Shown piece after piece: positions 8,256-17,072 of a stretch of 64,000 nt of DNA; the stretch's first letter is position 1; each line of letters starts with the position of its first letter. The DNA is from Kaistia geumhonensis. Lineage in GTDB: Bacteria > Pseudomonadota > Alphaproteobacteria > Rhizobiales > Kaistiaceae. The notes under the pieces were generated by a model, which saw nothing but the letters and a program-made list of their open reading frames with translations, was not told where the DNA came from and did not search any database. Both the position numbers and the translations under genes were made by a program. Where the stretch lies: assembly GCF_030815145.1 (NCBI RefSeq), contig NZ_JAUSWJ010000001.1, forward strand, positions 1,922,001 through 1,986,000, in the 5' to 3' direction.

Positions 8256-8267
8256 GGAGAGAGACCC

Positions 8268-9098
8268 ATGGCCCGCGCCGTCAGCCCGCAGAAGAAATGG
8301 ACCTTCACGATCCTCGCCTGGATCGTGGCGCTGATCCTCTTCTTCCCGATCCTGTGGACCATCCTCACGGCCTTCAAGACCGAGGGTGACGCGATCCTGT
8401 TCCCGCCGGCCTTCCTGCCGCCGCACTGGACGCTCGAGAACTTCTTCGAGGTGCAGGCGCGCTCCGACTATTTCCGCCACTTCTTCAATTCAGTGGTGAT
8501 CTCGGTCGGCTCGACGCTGATCGGCCTCCTGGTCGCGGTGCCGGCCGCCTGGTCGATGGCCTTTGCGCCGACCCGGCGGACCAAGGACATCCTGATGTGG
8601 ATGCTCTCGACCAAGATGATGCCGGCCGTCGGCGTGCTGGTGCCGATCTATCTCATCTTCAAGAATCTCGGCCTGCTCGATTCGCTCGCCGGCCTCACCG
8701 GCATCCTGATGCTGATCAACCTGCCGATCATGGTCTGGATGCTCTACACCTATTTCCGCGAGATCCCGGTCGACATCCTCGAAGCCTCGCGCATGGACGG
8801 CGCCGTGCTCTGGAAGGAGATCGTCTATGTGCTGCTGCCCATGGCGATCCCCGGCATCGCGTCGACGCTGCTGCTCAACATCATCCTGGCCTGGAACGAG
8901 GCGTTCTGGACGCTGAACCTGTCGGCCGCGAACGCCGCGCCGCTGACGGCCTTCATCGCCTCCTATTCGAGCCCCGAGGGGCTGTTCTGGGCCAAGCTTT
9001 CGGCGGCCTCGACGCTCGCCATCGCGCCGATCCTTGTGATCGGCTGGTTCAGCCAGAAGCAACTGGTCCGCGGCATGACATTCGGCGCCGTCAAGTAG
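8268..9098 (+). CDS. smoG: Polyol ABC transporter permease (SmoG type)
   Basis: Second inner-membrane permease, 276 residues, MalG-like. A first membrane segment lies at about 10-32 ([20 protein letters not shown]) and the docking loop is [23 protein letters not shown]. The C-terminus ends [13 protein letters not shown], typical of the family. GAGGAGAGAG lies ahead of the ATG, 12 bases after smoF. The ATPase gene follows after 20 bases. Confidence 0.9.
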   Translation: MARAVSPQKKWTFTILAWIVALILFFPILWTILTAFKTEGDAILFPPAFLPPHWTLENFFEVQARSDYFRHFFNSVVISVGSTLIGLLVAVPAAWSMAFAPTRRTKDILMWMLSTKMMPAVGVLVPIYLIFKNLGLLDSLAGLTGILMLINLPIMVWMLYTYFREIPVDILEASRMDGAVLWKEIVYVLLPMAIPGIASTLLLNIILAWNEAFWTLNLSAANAAPLTAFIASYSSPEGLFWAKLSAASTLAIAPILVIGWFSQKQLVRGMTFGAVK

Positions 9099-9118
9099 CC
9101 GAGGGGGAGGAGAACAAG

Positions 9119-10126
<1,008 letters not shown>

Positions 10127-10208
10127 AACGGACATTGAAACTGCCGGCGCGGCTGTGGATGATCCGCCGCGACTCAACGAACCAAAGCCCGAACAGGAAG
10201 AGACCGCC

Positions 10209-11681
10209 ATGGCGATCAAGCTCAGCACCGAAGCACTGCCCGCCATCGCAGCGAAGGCGCGCGTGCCCGGCTATGACCGGTCGGCCCTCTCGGCCGGCAT
10301 CCTGCATTTCGGCATCGGCAATTTCCACCGCGCCCACCAGGCCGCCTATCTCGACGATCTCTTTTCGACCGGCCGCGACCATGACTTCGCGATCATCGGC
10401 ACCGGCGTCACCGAGCACGACACGCGCATCGCCTCCGTGCTCGCCGGCCAGGACCTGCTGACGACGCTGGTCGAGCAGGAGGCGCATCGCTCGGACGCCC
10501 GCGTCACCGGCTCGATGATCGCGACGATCCCGCCCGAGGACCGCGCGGCGATCCTGGACAAGCTCGCCGATCCGGCGATCCGCATCGTCTCGATGACGGT
10601 GACCGAGGGCGGCTATTTCGTGAACGCCGCGACCGGCGCCTTCGACCCGGCGCATCCGCAGATCGCTGCCGACGGGGCCAACCCCGCCGACCCGAAGACG
10701 GTGTTCGGCCTCATCGCCGCCGGCCTCCGCCGCCGCCGCGACGCCGGCATCGCGCCCTTCACCGTCATGAGCTGCGACAACCTTCCCCATAACGGCGCCG
10801 CCGCGCGCAACGCCGTCGTCGGCGTCGCCGCCCTTTCCGACCCCGGTTTCGCCGCCTGGATCCGCCAGAACGTCGCCTTCCCGAACGGCATGGTCGACCG
10901 CATCACGCCGGCGACCGGCGATCGCGAGCGGACACTGCTCGCCGCCGATTTCGGCATCGAAGACGCCTGGCCGGTGTTCTGCGAGGATTTCCGCCAATGG
11001 GTTCTGGAGGACAATTTCCCCGCCGGCCGGCCGCGCCTCGAAGAGGTCGGCGTCCAGTTCGTGCCGGACGTGACGCCGTTCGAGATGATGAAGATCCGCA
11101 TCCTGAACGGCGGCCATGCGGTCATCGCCTATCCGGCCGGTCTGATGGACATCCATTTCGTGCACGAGGCGATGGAGAATCCGCTCGTCGCCGCCTTCCT
11201 TGAGAAGATCGAGCGCGAGGAGATCGTGCCGGTGGTGCCGCCGGTGCCGGATACCGATACCAGCGCCTATTTCGCGCTGATCCAGCGCCGCTTCGCCAAT
11301 CCGAAGATCGGCGACACCGTGCGCCGCCTCTGCCTCGACGGATCGAACCGGCAGCCGAAATTCATCATCCCGACCATCGCCGACCGGCTCGATCAGGGCC
11401 TCCCGATCTCGGGCCTCGCGCTCGAATCGGCGCTGTGGTGCCGCTACTGCTTCGGCACCACCGAGAGCGGCGCCACCATCGCCCCGAACGATCCGAACTG
11501 GGAGCGGATGACCGAGACCGCGGCGGCAGCGAAGGACAACCCCGACGCCTGGCTCGCCATGGAGGACATCTATGGCGCCGTCGGCCGCAACGCCGTCTTC
11601 CGCGAGGCCTTCGCCGGCTGGCTGAACGCCCTGTGGCGCGACGGCACCAGGGCGACGCTCGAGCGCTATCTCGCGGGGTGA
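10209..11681 (+). CDS. mtlK: Mannitol 2-dehydrogenase (polyol-specific long-chain dehydrogenase)
   Basis: NAD-dependent oxidoreductase converting D-mannitol to D-fructose, and often D-arabinitol or sorbitol too, in the cytoplasm. It has 490 residues, the usual length. The N-terminal cofactor region ILHFGIGNFHRAHQAAYLDDL is diagnostic. Family motifs follow: TVTEGGYF, MSCDNLPHNGAAARNAVVG, MVDRITP and the catalytic KIRILNGGHAVIAYPAGL region with its lysine and histidine. I chose the ATG at 10209, preceded by AGGAAGAG. A longer frame from 10155 adds a low-complexity N-terminus without family match. The gene gives the imported polyol its first catabolic step. Confidence 0.92.
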   Translation: MAIKLSTEALPAIAAKARVPGYDRSALSAGILHFGIGNFHRAHQAAYLDDLFSTGRDHDFAIIGTGVTEHDTRIASVLAGQDLLTTLVEQEAHRSDARVTGSMIATIPPEDRAAILDKLADPAIRIVSMTVTEGGYFVNAATGAFDPAHPQIAADGANPADPKTVFGLIAAGLRRRRDAGIAPFTVMSCDNLPHNGAAARNAVVGVAALSDPGFAAWIRQNVAFPNGMVDRITPATGDRERTLLAADFGIEDAWPVFCEDFRQWVLEDNFPAGRPRLEEVGVQFVPDVTPFEMMKIRILNGGHAVIAYPAGLMDIHFVHEAMENPLVAAFLEKIEREEIVPVVPPVPDTDTSAYFALIQRRFANPKIGDTVRRLCLDGSNRQPKFIIPTIADRLDQGLPISGLALESALWCRYCFGTTESGATIAPNDPNWERMTETAAAAKDNPDAWLAMEDIYGAVGRNAVFREAFAGWLNALWRDGTRATLERYLAG

Positions 11682-11692
11682 CGGGAACGCCC

Positions 11693-12412
11693 ATGCGCGA
11701 CGAGCCCGCGCCGCTCGGCCCCGGACTGGTGATCTTCGACTGCGACGGCGTCGTGGTCGACAGCGAGCCCGTGGCCATCGCCGCGCTGGCGGAGTTCCTG
11801 CAGGGCATCGGCCTGCCGGTCGCGGAGGACTATGTCTACCGCAAGTTCCTCGGCCGCAGCTGGGCGACGGTGACCGCCCTGCTCGACCGCGACTACGCCA
11901 TCCGCCTCTCCGATGTCGAAGTCGCCGCCTACAAGGAACTGCTCCTGGAGCGCATCCGCCGCGACGTGCAGCCGATGCCGGGCGTGGTCGCGGCGCTCGC
12001 CGGGCTCGGCCGTCCGACCTGCATCGCCTCGTCCAGCGCCATCGAGCGCCTCGGAGTCGCGCTCGCCAAGGAGCGGATCGCCGACCGCTTCGCGCCCAAC
12101 ATCTTCAACGCCGCCATGGTCGCGCGCGGCAAGCCGGCGCCGGACCTCTTCCTCTTTGCGGCGGGGAAGATGGGCGCCGCACCCGAGGATTGCCTCGTGA
12201 TCGAGGACAGCCCCGCCGGGATCGAGGCGGGAAAGGCCGCCGGCATGATCGTCGCGGCCTTTCTCGGCGGCTCGCATGTCGCGCCCGGCAAGCTCAGGCC
12301 GGTCATCCTCGACCTGCAGCCGGAGATCGTCTTCGACCGCATGGACGACATGCCGGCCGTCCTCTCGCGCTTCGACGCGCTCCGCGCTCAGCGCGCGCGC
12401 TGTCCGGCATAG
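11693..12412 (+). CDS. HAD-superfamily hydrolase (beta-phosphoglucomutase/phosphatase-like)
   Basis: Cytoplasmic HAD subfamily IA enzyme of 239 residues. Motif I is DCDGVVVDSEP (nucleophile Asp), motif II the serine in CIASSSAIERL, motif III the lysine of RGKPAPDLFL and motif IV VIEDSPAGIEAGKAAGM. It probably acts on a sugar phosphate or clears misformed phosphates in polyol metabolism. The ATG at 11693 lies 11 bases after the dehydrogenase stop. An in-frame GTG at 11678 overlapping that stop as GTGA is an equally reasonable start and would add five residues. The 3' end overlaps the convergent aldolase gene by 25 bases. Confidence 0.88.
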   Translation: MRDEPAPLGPGLVIFDCDGVVVDSEPVAIAALAEFLQGIGLPVAEDYVYRKFLGRSWATVTALLDRDYAIRLSDVEVAAYKELLLERIRRDVQPMPGVVAALAGLGRPTCIASSSAIERLGVALAKERIADRFAPNIFNAAMVARGKPAPDLFLFAAGKMGAAPEDCLVIEDSPAGIEAGKAAGMIVAAFLGGSHVAPGKLRPVILDLQPEIVFDRMDDMPAVLSRFDALRAQRARCPA

Positions 12413-13047
12413 TTGCTGCCGAGCCCCTTGGCGAAGGTGTCCTTCATCTCCTCCGCCGTCAGCAGCACCGGCCCGCCGATCAGCAGCGCATTGAAATACT
12501 GCCGGGCGATCGTCTCCAGTTCGACCGCGCGCCAGAAGGCGTTGGCGAGGTCGTAGCCGGTCGCGATGGCGCCGTGATTGGCGAGAAGGCAGGCCGAGCG
12601 GTCCTCCAGCGCCTTCAGCACATTGGCCGAGAGCTGCTCGGTGCCGTAGGTGGCATAGTCGGCGCAGCGCACGTCGTCCCCGCCGAAGATCGCGATCATG
12701 TAGTGGCAGGCCGGGATCGAGCGACGCGCGATGGCGAGGCTGGTGCAATAGGTCGGGTGCGTGTGCACGATCGCGCCGACCTCGGGCCGCGAGCGCATGA
12801 TGTCGAGATGGAAGCGCCATTCGCTCGACGGCGGCTTCGGTCCCTCGAAGGCGCCGTCGTTGCCGGCGAGCGACATCGACGCGATGTCCTCCGGCAGGAG
12901 GCGGTCATAGGGGATCGAGGTCGGCGTGATCAGCATGCGCTCGCCGAAGCGCACGGAGATATTGCCCGAGACGCCCTGGTTGATCCCCGCCGCATTCATC
13001 CTGAGGCAATGGGCGATGATCTCCCGGCGGAGGTCGAGCTCGGTCAT
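12388..13047 (-). CDS. Class II aldolase/adducin-family protein (L-fuculose-phosphate-aldolase-like)
   Basis: Zinc aldolase-fold protein of 219 residues, close in length to FucA. Motifs: NQGVSGNISVR for phosphate binding, a TPTSIPYDRLLPEDI segment, the zinc histidines in VHTHPTYC, and LLANHGAIATG. It probably cleaves a ketose-1-phosphate or epimerises a sugar phosphate, and would suit the end of a polyol route. It faces the HAD gene tail to tail with a 25-base overlap. It lies 78 bases downstream of the SDR gene on the same strand. The exact substrate is not visible. Confidence 0.87.
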   Translation of the reverse strand: MTELDLRREIIAHCLRMNAAGINQGVSGNISVRFGERMLITPTSIPYDRLLPEDIASMSLAGNDGAFEGPKPPSSEWRFHLDIMRSRPEVGAIVHTHPTYCTSLAIARRSIPACHYMIAIFGGDDVRCADYATYGTEQLSANVLKALEDRSACLLANHGAIATGYDLANAFWRAVELETIARQYFNALLIGGPVLLTAEEMKDTFAKGLGSNYAGQRAR

Positions 13048-13125
13048 GGGCGTTCCTGAAAGATGGGCGGCTGCGAAATGGCCGGCCGCCTCATGGCAGC
13101 CGGTCCGCCGCCGGTCAATGCGGCG

Positions 13126-13899
13126 TCAGCGTGCCGTCCAGCCGCCATCCACCAGGAGCGTCTGGCCGGTGATCATGGAGGCGGCGTCGGAGGCGAGGAA
13201 GGCGACGACGCCGGAGACCTCGTGCGGCTCGCCGATCCGGTGCAGCGCCGCGATGCGATCGATGACGTCGGCGTGGAAATCCGGGTCCGAGAGCATCGCT
13301 TTGGTGCCGTCGGTGTGGATGAAGGTCGGCGCGACGCAGTTGACGCGGACATTGTGGCGGCCCCACTCGACCGCGAAGCACTTCGTCATATGGGCCACGG
13401 CTGCCTTGGAGAGGCAGTAGACGCCCTCCCCCGGCAGCGCGACCGCTCCGGCCTGCGAGCCGATATTGACGATGGCGCCGCGGCCGTTGGCGATCATGTG
13501 CCGGCCGGCATGCTGCGACAGGAAGAAGGTCGAGCGGACATTGACGTCGAGCACGGCGTCGAAATCCTCTTCGCCGACCGTCTCGATCGGCGCCATGGGA
13601 ATGCCGCCGCCGGCATTGTTGACGAGGATGTCGAGCCGGCCGAAGGCCTCGATCGTGGCATCGATCGCCGCGCGCCCCTCACCGAGATCGCGGACATCGA
13701 GCTGAAGCGACAACGCGCGGCGCCCGAGCGCCTCGATCTCGGCGACGAGCCCGCCATCCGACGACGCATCGCGAAGGCCGAGCGCGACATCGGCCCCGGC
13801 TGCGGCGAGTGCCAGCGCCGAGGCACGGCCGATGCCCCGCCCCGCCCCCGTCACCAGCGCCGCCCGTCCCGACAGGCTGAAATCCGGCAGCTTCGTCAT
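13126..13899 (-). CDS. Short-chain dehydrogenase/reductase (SDR)
   Basis: NAD(P)-dependent oxidoreductase of 257 residues. The cofactor motif TGAGRGIG is at about 17-24, NNAG is present, and the catalytic Ser is in NIGSQAG with the Tyr/Lys pair in YCLSK. The C-terminus GQTLLVDGGW is classical. GGGAGGATC precedes the ATG. The neighbours suggest oxidation or reduction of a sugar or polyol, in sequence with the class II aldolase downstream, but the substrate is unknown. The methyltransferase gene ends 20 bases upstream on the same strand, so all may share a transcript. Confidence 0.9.
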   Translation of the reverse strand: MTKLPDFSLSGRAALVTGAGRGIGRASALALAAAGADVALGLRDASSDGGLVAEIEALGRRALSLQLDVRDLGEGRAAIDATIEAFGRLDILVNNAGGGIPMAPIETVGEEDFDAVLDVNVRSTFFLSQHAGRHMIANGRGAIVNIGSQAGAVALPGEGVYCLSKAAVAHMTKCFAVEWGRHNVRVNCVAPTFIHTDGTKAMLSDPDFHADVIDRIAALHRIGEPHEVSGVVAFLASDAASMITGQTLLVDGGWTAR

Positions 13900-13919
13900 G
13901 ATCGATCCTCCCTCCTCGG

Positions 13920-14732
13920 TCAGCGCGCGGGTCGCGCGACGACCAGATAACCATAGCCCCGGTCGACCGGCAGGATCGCCGACAGACGGTCGTCCAGCCA
14001 GCCGGCGAGCGGATTGTGGGTCACCGCATATTCCGGCAGTACGCTCTCGATGGTGAGCCGCTCGAGTGCGAAGCCTGCCGCCGCCAGTTCGGCGCCGATC
14101 TCCTCGCGTTCATAGAGATGGTAGAAGAGCGCGATCGCGCGGCCGCCATCGTCGCGGCGATAGCGGATATCGCCGGGCTCGAGACCCGGGAGGCCAGCCG
14201 ACTCGGCCTGTGCGGCGCGGAAGCGCCGACGGCGGTTCGGAAGCCCCAGCACCAGCCGGCCCGAAGGCTTCAGGTTCCCTCGCAGTTCGTCCATCAGCGC
14301 GATGCGGTTCGCCCGCCCGGCGACATGGCCGAGCACACCGAAGCCGAGCAGCGCCACGTCGAAGCTCGCCCGACCGGGGAGCAGCGCCTCATAGGCGGCG
14401 CCCTCGGCATCGGTCACGGCGATCCGGTCCGAAAGCCCCTCGGCCGCGATCCGCTCCTGAAGATGGGCGCGCGCCACCGCGCTGATATCCACCGCCACGA
14501 CCCTCGCGGCGCGCGAGCGGGCGAGCGCCAGACAGTAGCGCCCCTCGCCGGCGCCATAGTCGATCAGCCGGCCACCCTGTGGCAGCAGCTTCTCGAGGAA
14601 GCGCAATGTGCGGCGGTTCGGCCGCGGATAACGGCGCTGATAGAGGCCCGACGAGAAATAGGCGTCGTAGCTCTCGGCCATGTCGGGCAGCAGTTCGCCG
14701 TCCCCGGCCTCCGGACCTCTCCCTGCGGACAT
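13920..14732 (-). CDS. Class I SAM-dependent methyltransferase
   Basis: Predicted methyltransferase of 270 residues. The SAM-binding motif RLIDYGAGEGRY lies at about 55-66, the acidic residue in VVAVDISAVARAHL follows, and FDVALLGFGVLGHV forms the next strand. The C-terminal half (YHLYEREEIGAELAAAGF) is family-typical. The methyl acceptor is unknown. The start could be the internal ATG at MAESYDAYF, since the first 17 residues are poorly conserved in character and the ribosome site at 14732 is weak. It lies 42 bases downstream of the NCS2 permease on the same strand. Confidence 0.78.
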   Translation of the reverse strand: MSAGRGPEAGDGELLPDMAESYDAYFSSGLYQRRYPRPNRRTLRFLEKLLPQGGRLIDYGAGEGRYCLALARSRAARVVAVDISAVARAHLQERIAAEGLSDRIAVTDAEGAAYEALLPGRASFDVALLGFGVLGHVAGRANRIALMDELRGNLKPSGRLVLGLPNRRRRFRAAQAESAGLPGLEPGDIRYRRDDGGRAIALFYHLYEREEIGAELAAAGFALERLTIESVLPEYAVTHNPLAGWLDDRLSAILPVDRGYGYLVVARPAR

Positions 14733-14774
14733 GGCGATGGGCAGCCTTTCGCAATCGCGGCGCGCGGGCTGCGC

Positions 14775-16532
14775 TCAGTGCTCGAAATGAAGGCGCAGCA
14801 TCGACGTGCCCGGGTCGGGGCCCGGACCGCTCGACAGGCGGTCGGCGAGACGGCGAAGGAGCGTCCCGGAAATGCTGGACATGGCGGCGTCGATCGCCGA
14901 ATCGTCGTCTCCGTCGAGGAGGCTGGCGAGATCCGCCGCCGCGACGTCGCCGACCGGCATCGGCGGCCCGGAATGGATCAGCACGATATCGAGGTTGAGC
15001 TCGTCGAAGCTGCCGCCGATGGCCTTCACTCGGCGGTCGGCACCGGCCGAATCGATCGCTTCGGCGGCCTCGACGGCGGCGAGCGCCGCGCGGCGGACCA
15101 CATCGCGCCGCGCCGCCCAGGCGCCGCCCATCTCCTCGACGAAATCGGTGATCTGGATCGAGACCGGCGGGCCGTCGGCGGTCAGCGCGACCTTGGCCTC
15201 GCGGCGTATGCCGAGACGGAAGAAGAGATTGAGGACGATGGCGATGACGCCGGTGACGATGAAGCCCGATCCGACCAGATGGCGGAGCGCGGGATGCGCC
15301 TTCTCGGCGAGGCCCGGCATCAGCAGGATCGTGACGCCGCCGAGCAGCGACAGGCCGACGACGAAGATGCCGCGCGTGTCGAGTTCACGCGAGGCGATGA
15401 GGTCGATGCCGGCGGCCATCAGGAAGGCGGCGGCGTAAAGCTCGATCGCGCCGATGACCGGCGTCGGGATCAGCGTCAGCGCCAGCGTCGCCTGCGGCAG
15501 GAAGGCGATCAGCATCAGGATGGCGGCGGTGGCGAGGCCGACGACGCGGCTGGTGACGCCGCTTGCGTGGCAGAGGCCGATATTGGCCGAGGAAGTCGCG
15601 GTCGGCATGGAGCCGAGCAGGCCGCCGATGAAATCGGCGACGCCGGCCGCGAACACGCCGCGGCTCGCCTGCTTCATGTCGGGCCGACGCCAATCGGCAT
15701 CGTCCATTCGGTCGAGCAGGATGAGGCTGCCGACGGTGTCGATTTGCGTCAGGATGGCGATGAAGGCGAGTCCGACGAGCAGGCTGATCGGCACGTCGAA
15801 GACCGGCGCGACGAGGCTCGGCACCGAAACGGGCGGCGCCGCGAGCAGCACGGCCCCGCCTTCGAGCCGCCCCATGGCCGCCGCGGCGGCGATGCCGCCG
15901 ATGACGCCGATGAGCAGCGCCAGCAGCTTCAGTCGCTTGTTGCCCCAGACGGAGAGGCCGACGATCAGCGCCAGCGTGACCGAGGACATCACGAGGCTCG
16001 GAACGTCGATGACGAAATCGTGGCCGAGACTCCAGGAATGCTCGACCGCCTCGCCGACCAGCGACATGCCGCCGATGAGGACGACGAGGCCGGCGACGAT
16101 CGGCGGGAACAGGCCGCGCAACCGCGGCAGCAGCGGCGCGATGCCGAGCGTCGCGAGCGCCGAGATGACCGTCATCGTCACCATGCCGCCCGGCCCGGTG
16201 ACCGCAATCACCGGCGTCGCCAGCGGCACCATGAACACCGAGGGCATGTGGATCATCAGCGATCCGGACCCGAATCGCCCACCCCAGGCCTGAAGCGCGG
16301 TGCCGATCGCCATGGTGATGATGGTGACGGCGAGCAGGTCGCGCGTCTGGTCGACGCTGAGCGAGGCGCTGCGGGCGAGCGCCAGCGTATAGGCGAGAAG
16401 GCCGAGCGCCATCACCGCATGCTGGAAACCCAGCGTCAGCGAGGTCGCGAGCGGGGGCTTCTCGTCGGCGGAAAAGGACAGCTCATGCGGCCGCCGGCGG
16501 GGCCGCGAGGGAGGCAGCTTCAGCGAGATCAT
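14775..16532 (-). CDS. NCS2 uracil/xanthine-type permease with C-terminal RsbW-like ATPase-fold domain
   Basis: Inner-membrane protein of 585 residues. Residues about 30-440 are a nucleobase-cation symporter-2 core: the QH motif in LGFQHAVMALG, and the NCS2 signature GSMPTATSSANIGL at 307-320. Residues about 450-585 form a soluble domain (ITDFVEEMGGAWAARRDVVR, GGSFDELNLDIVLI, LLRRLADRLSS, LRLHFEH) that resembles the HATPase/anti-sigma fold but lacks a clear N-box or glycine box. Ordinary NCS2 proteins stop after the membrane part. The ATG at 16532 is the likely start; an open frame runs to 16700 without family match. It diverges from the STAS gene and neighbours other partner-switch genes, so its transport may be regulated by, or report to, that switch. 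This is inference. Confidence 0.85.
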   Translation of the reverse strand: MISLKLPPSRPRRRPHELSFSADEKPPLATSLTLGFQHAVMALGLLAYTLALARSASLSVDQTRDLLAVTIITMAIGTALQAWGGRFGSGSLMIHMPSVFMVPLATPVIAVTGPGGMVTMTVISALATLGIAPLLPRLRGLFPPIVAGLVVLIGGMSLVGEAVEHSWSLGHDFVIDVPSLVMSSVTLALIVGLSVWGNKRLKLLALLIGVIGGIAAAAAMGRLEGGAVLLAAPPVSVPSLVAPVFDVPISLLVGLAFIAILTQIDTVGSLILLDRMDDADWRRPDMKQASRGVFAAGVADFIGGLLGSMPTATSSANIGLCHASGVTSRVVGLATAAILMLIAFLPQATLALTLIPTPVIGAIELYAAAFLMAAGIDLIASRELDTRGIFVVGLSLLGGVTILLMPGLAEKAHPALRHLVGSGFIVTGVIAIVLNLFFRLGIRREAKVALTADGPPVSIQITDFVEEMGGAWAARRDVVRRAALAAVEAAEAIDSAGADRRVKAIGGSFDELNLDIVLIHSGPPMPVGDVAAADLASLLDGDDDSAIDAAMSSISGTLLRRLADRLSSGPGPDPGTSMLRLHFEH

Positions 16533-16719
16533 TGCGGGACGAGCCTGCTCCCAACGCGGCGGACATTGCCGCGACAATCCGATCGATGCATGCTGTTCCT
16601 CGTCCCGGCTCGACGCCGCTCGCAGGATTGCCCGGTCGCGAAAAGGGTGCAAACGGTTTTTTGCGGATGGTGCGGCCCCCCGGCGTACCGTTACCGCCAA
16701 GCCTCATGAAATTGGAGTG

Positions 16720-17064
16720 ATGATGAACGTTACGTTCGAGAGCGTCGGATCGGCCCATATCATCGATCTGTTCGGCCGGCTCGACAGCGCGAATGCGTCT
16801 GCCGTCGAACAGCAGCTCCTCGGAAAGCTGGCGGAAGGAAGCGGCGGCGTGGTGATCGACTTCTCGCGCCTCGACTACATTTCCAGCGCCGGCCTCCGAA
16901 TCGTTCTGGTGGTCGCCAAGCGTATGAAGCAGGCTGGCCGCCGGCTGGTGCTGACCGGCTTCCAGCCCAACATCAAGGACGTGTTCGAGATCAGCGGCTT
17001 CCTGAACATCCTCGACGTGGCGCCGAACCGCGCCGAGGCCGTGAAGCGCAGCGAAGGCGCCTGA
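16720..17064 (+). CDS. STAS-domain anti-sigma factor antagonist (RsbV/SpoIIAA-like)
   Basis: Small cytoplasmic protein of 114 residues consisting of one STAS domain. Strand IIDLFGRLDSANASAVE is followed by VVIDFSRLDYISSAGLRIVL; the phosphorylatable serine should be the second Ser of ISSAGL (Ser56 from this start), and the C-terminal helix FEISGFLNIL is typical. Such proteins are phosphorylated by RsbW-type kinases and dephosphorylated by SpoIIE-type phosphatases. Both domains are encoded next door. TGGAG at 16713 suits either ATG (16720 or 16723). The gene is convergent with the phosphatase, with 8 bases between stops. Confidence 0.92.
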   Translation: MMNVTFESVGSAHIIDLFGRLDSANASAVEQQLLGKLAEGSGGVVIDFSRLDYISSAGLRIVLVVAKRMKQAGRRLVLTGFQPNIKDVFEISGFLNILDVAPNRAEAVKRSEGA

Positions 17065-17072
17065 GCCGCCGC

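Noticed and set aside
14016-16709. Very long plus-strand open frame opposite the NCS2 permease gene
   Set aside because: It is Arg/Asp/Glu/His-rich with no family pattern, a typical antisense shadow of a GC-rich membrane-protein gene.
16533-16719. GCAAA...TTTTTGC near-dyad at about 16651-16666 as an operator of the STAS/NCS2 region
   Set aside because: The arms are short and AT-run driven, and no second copy was found near the other cluster genes.
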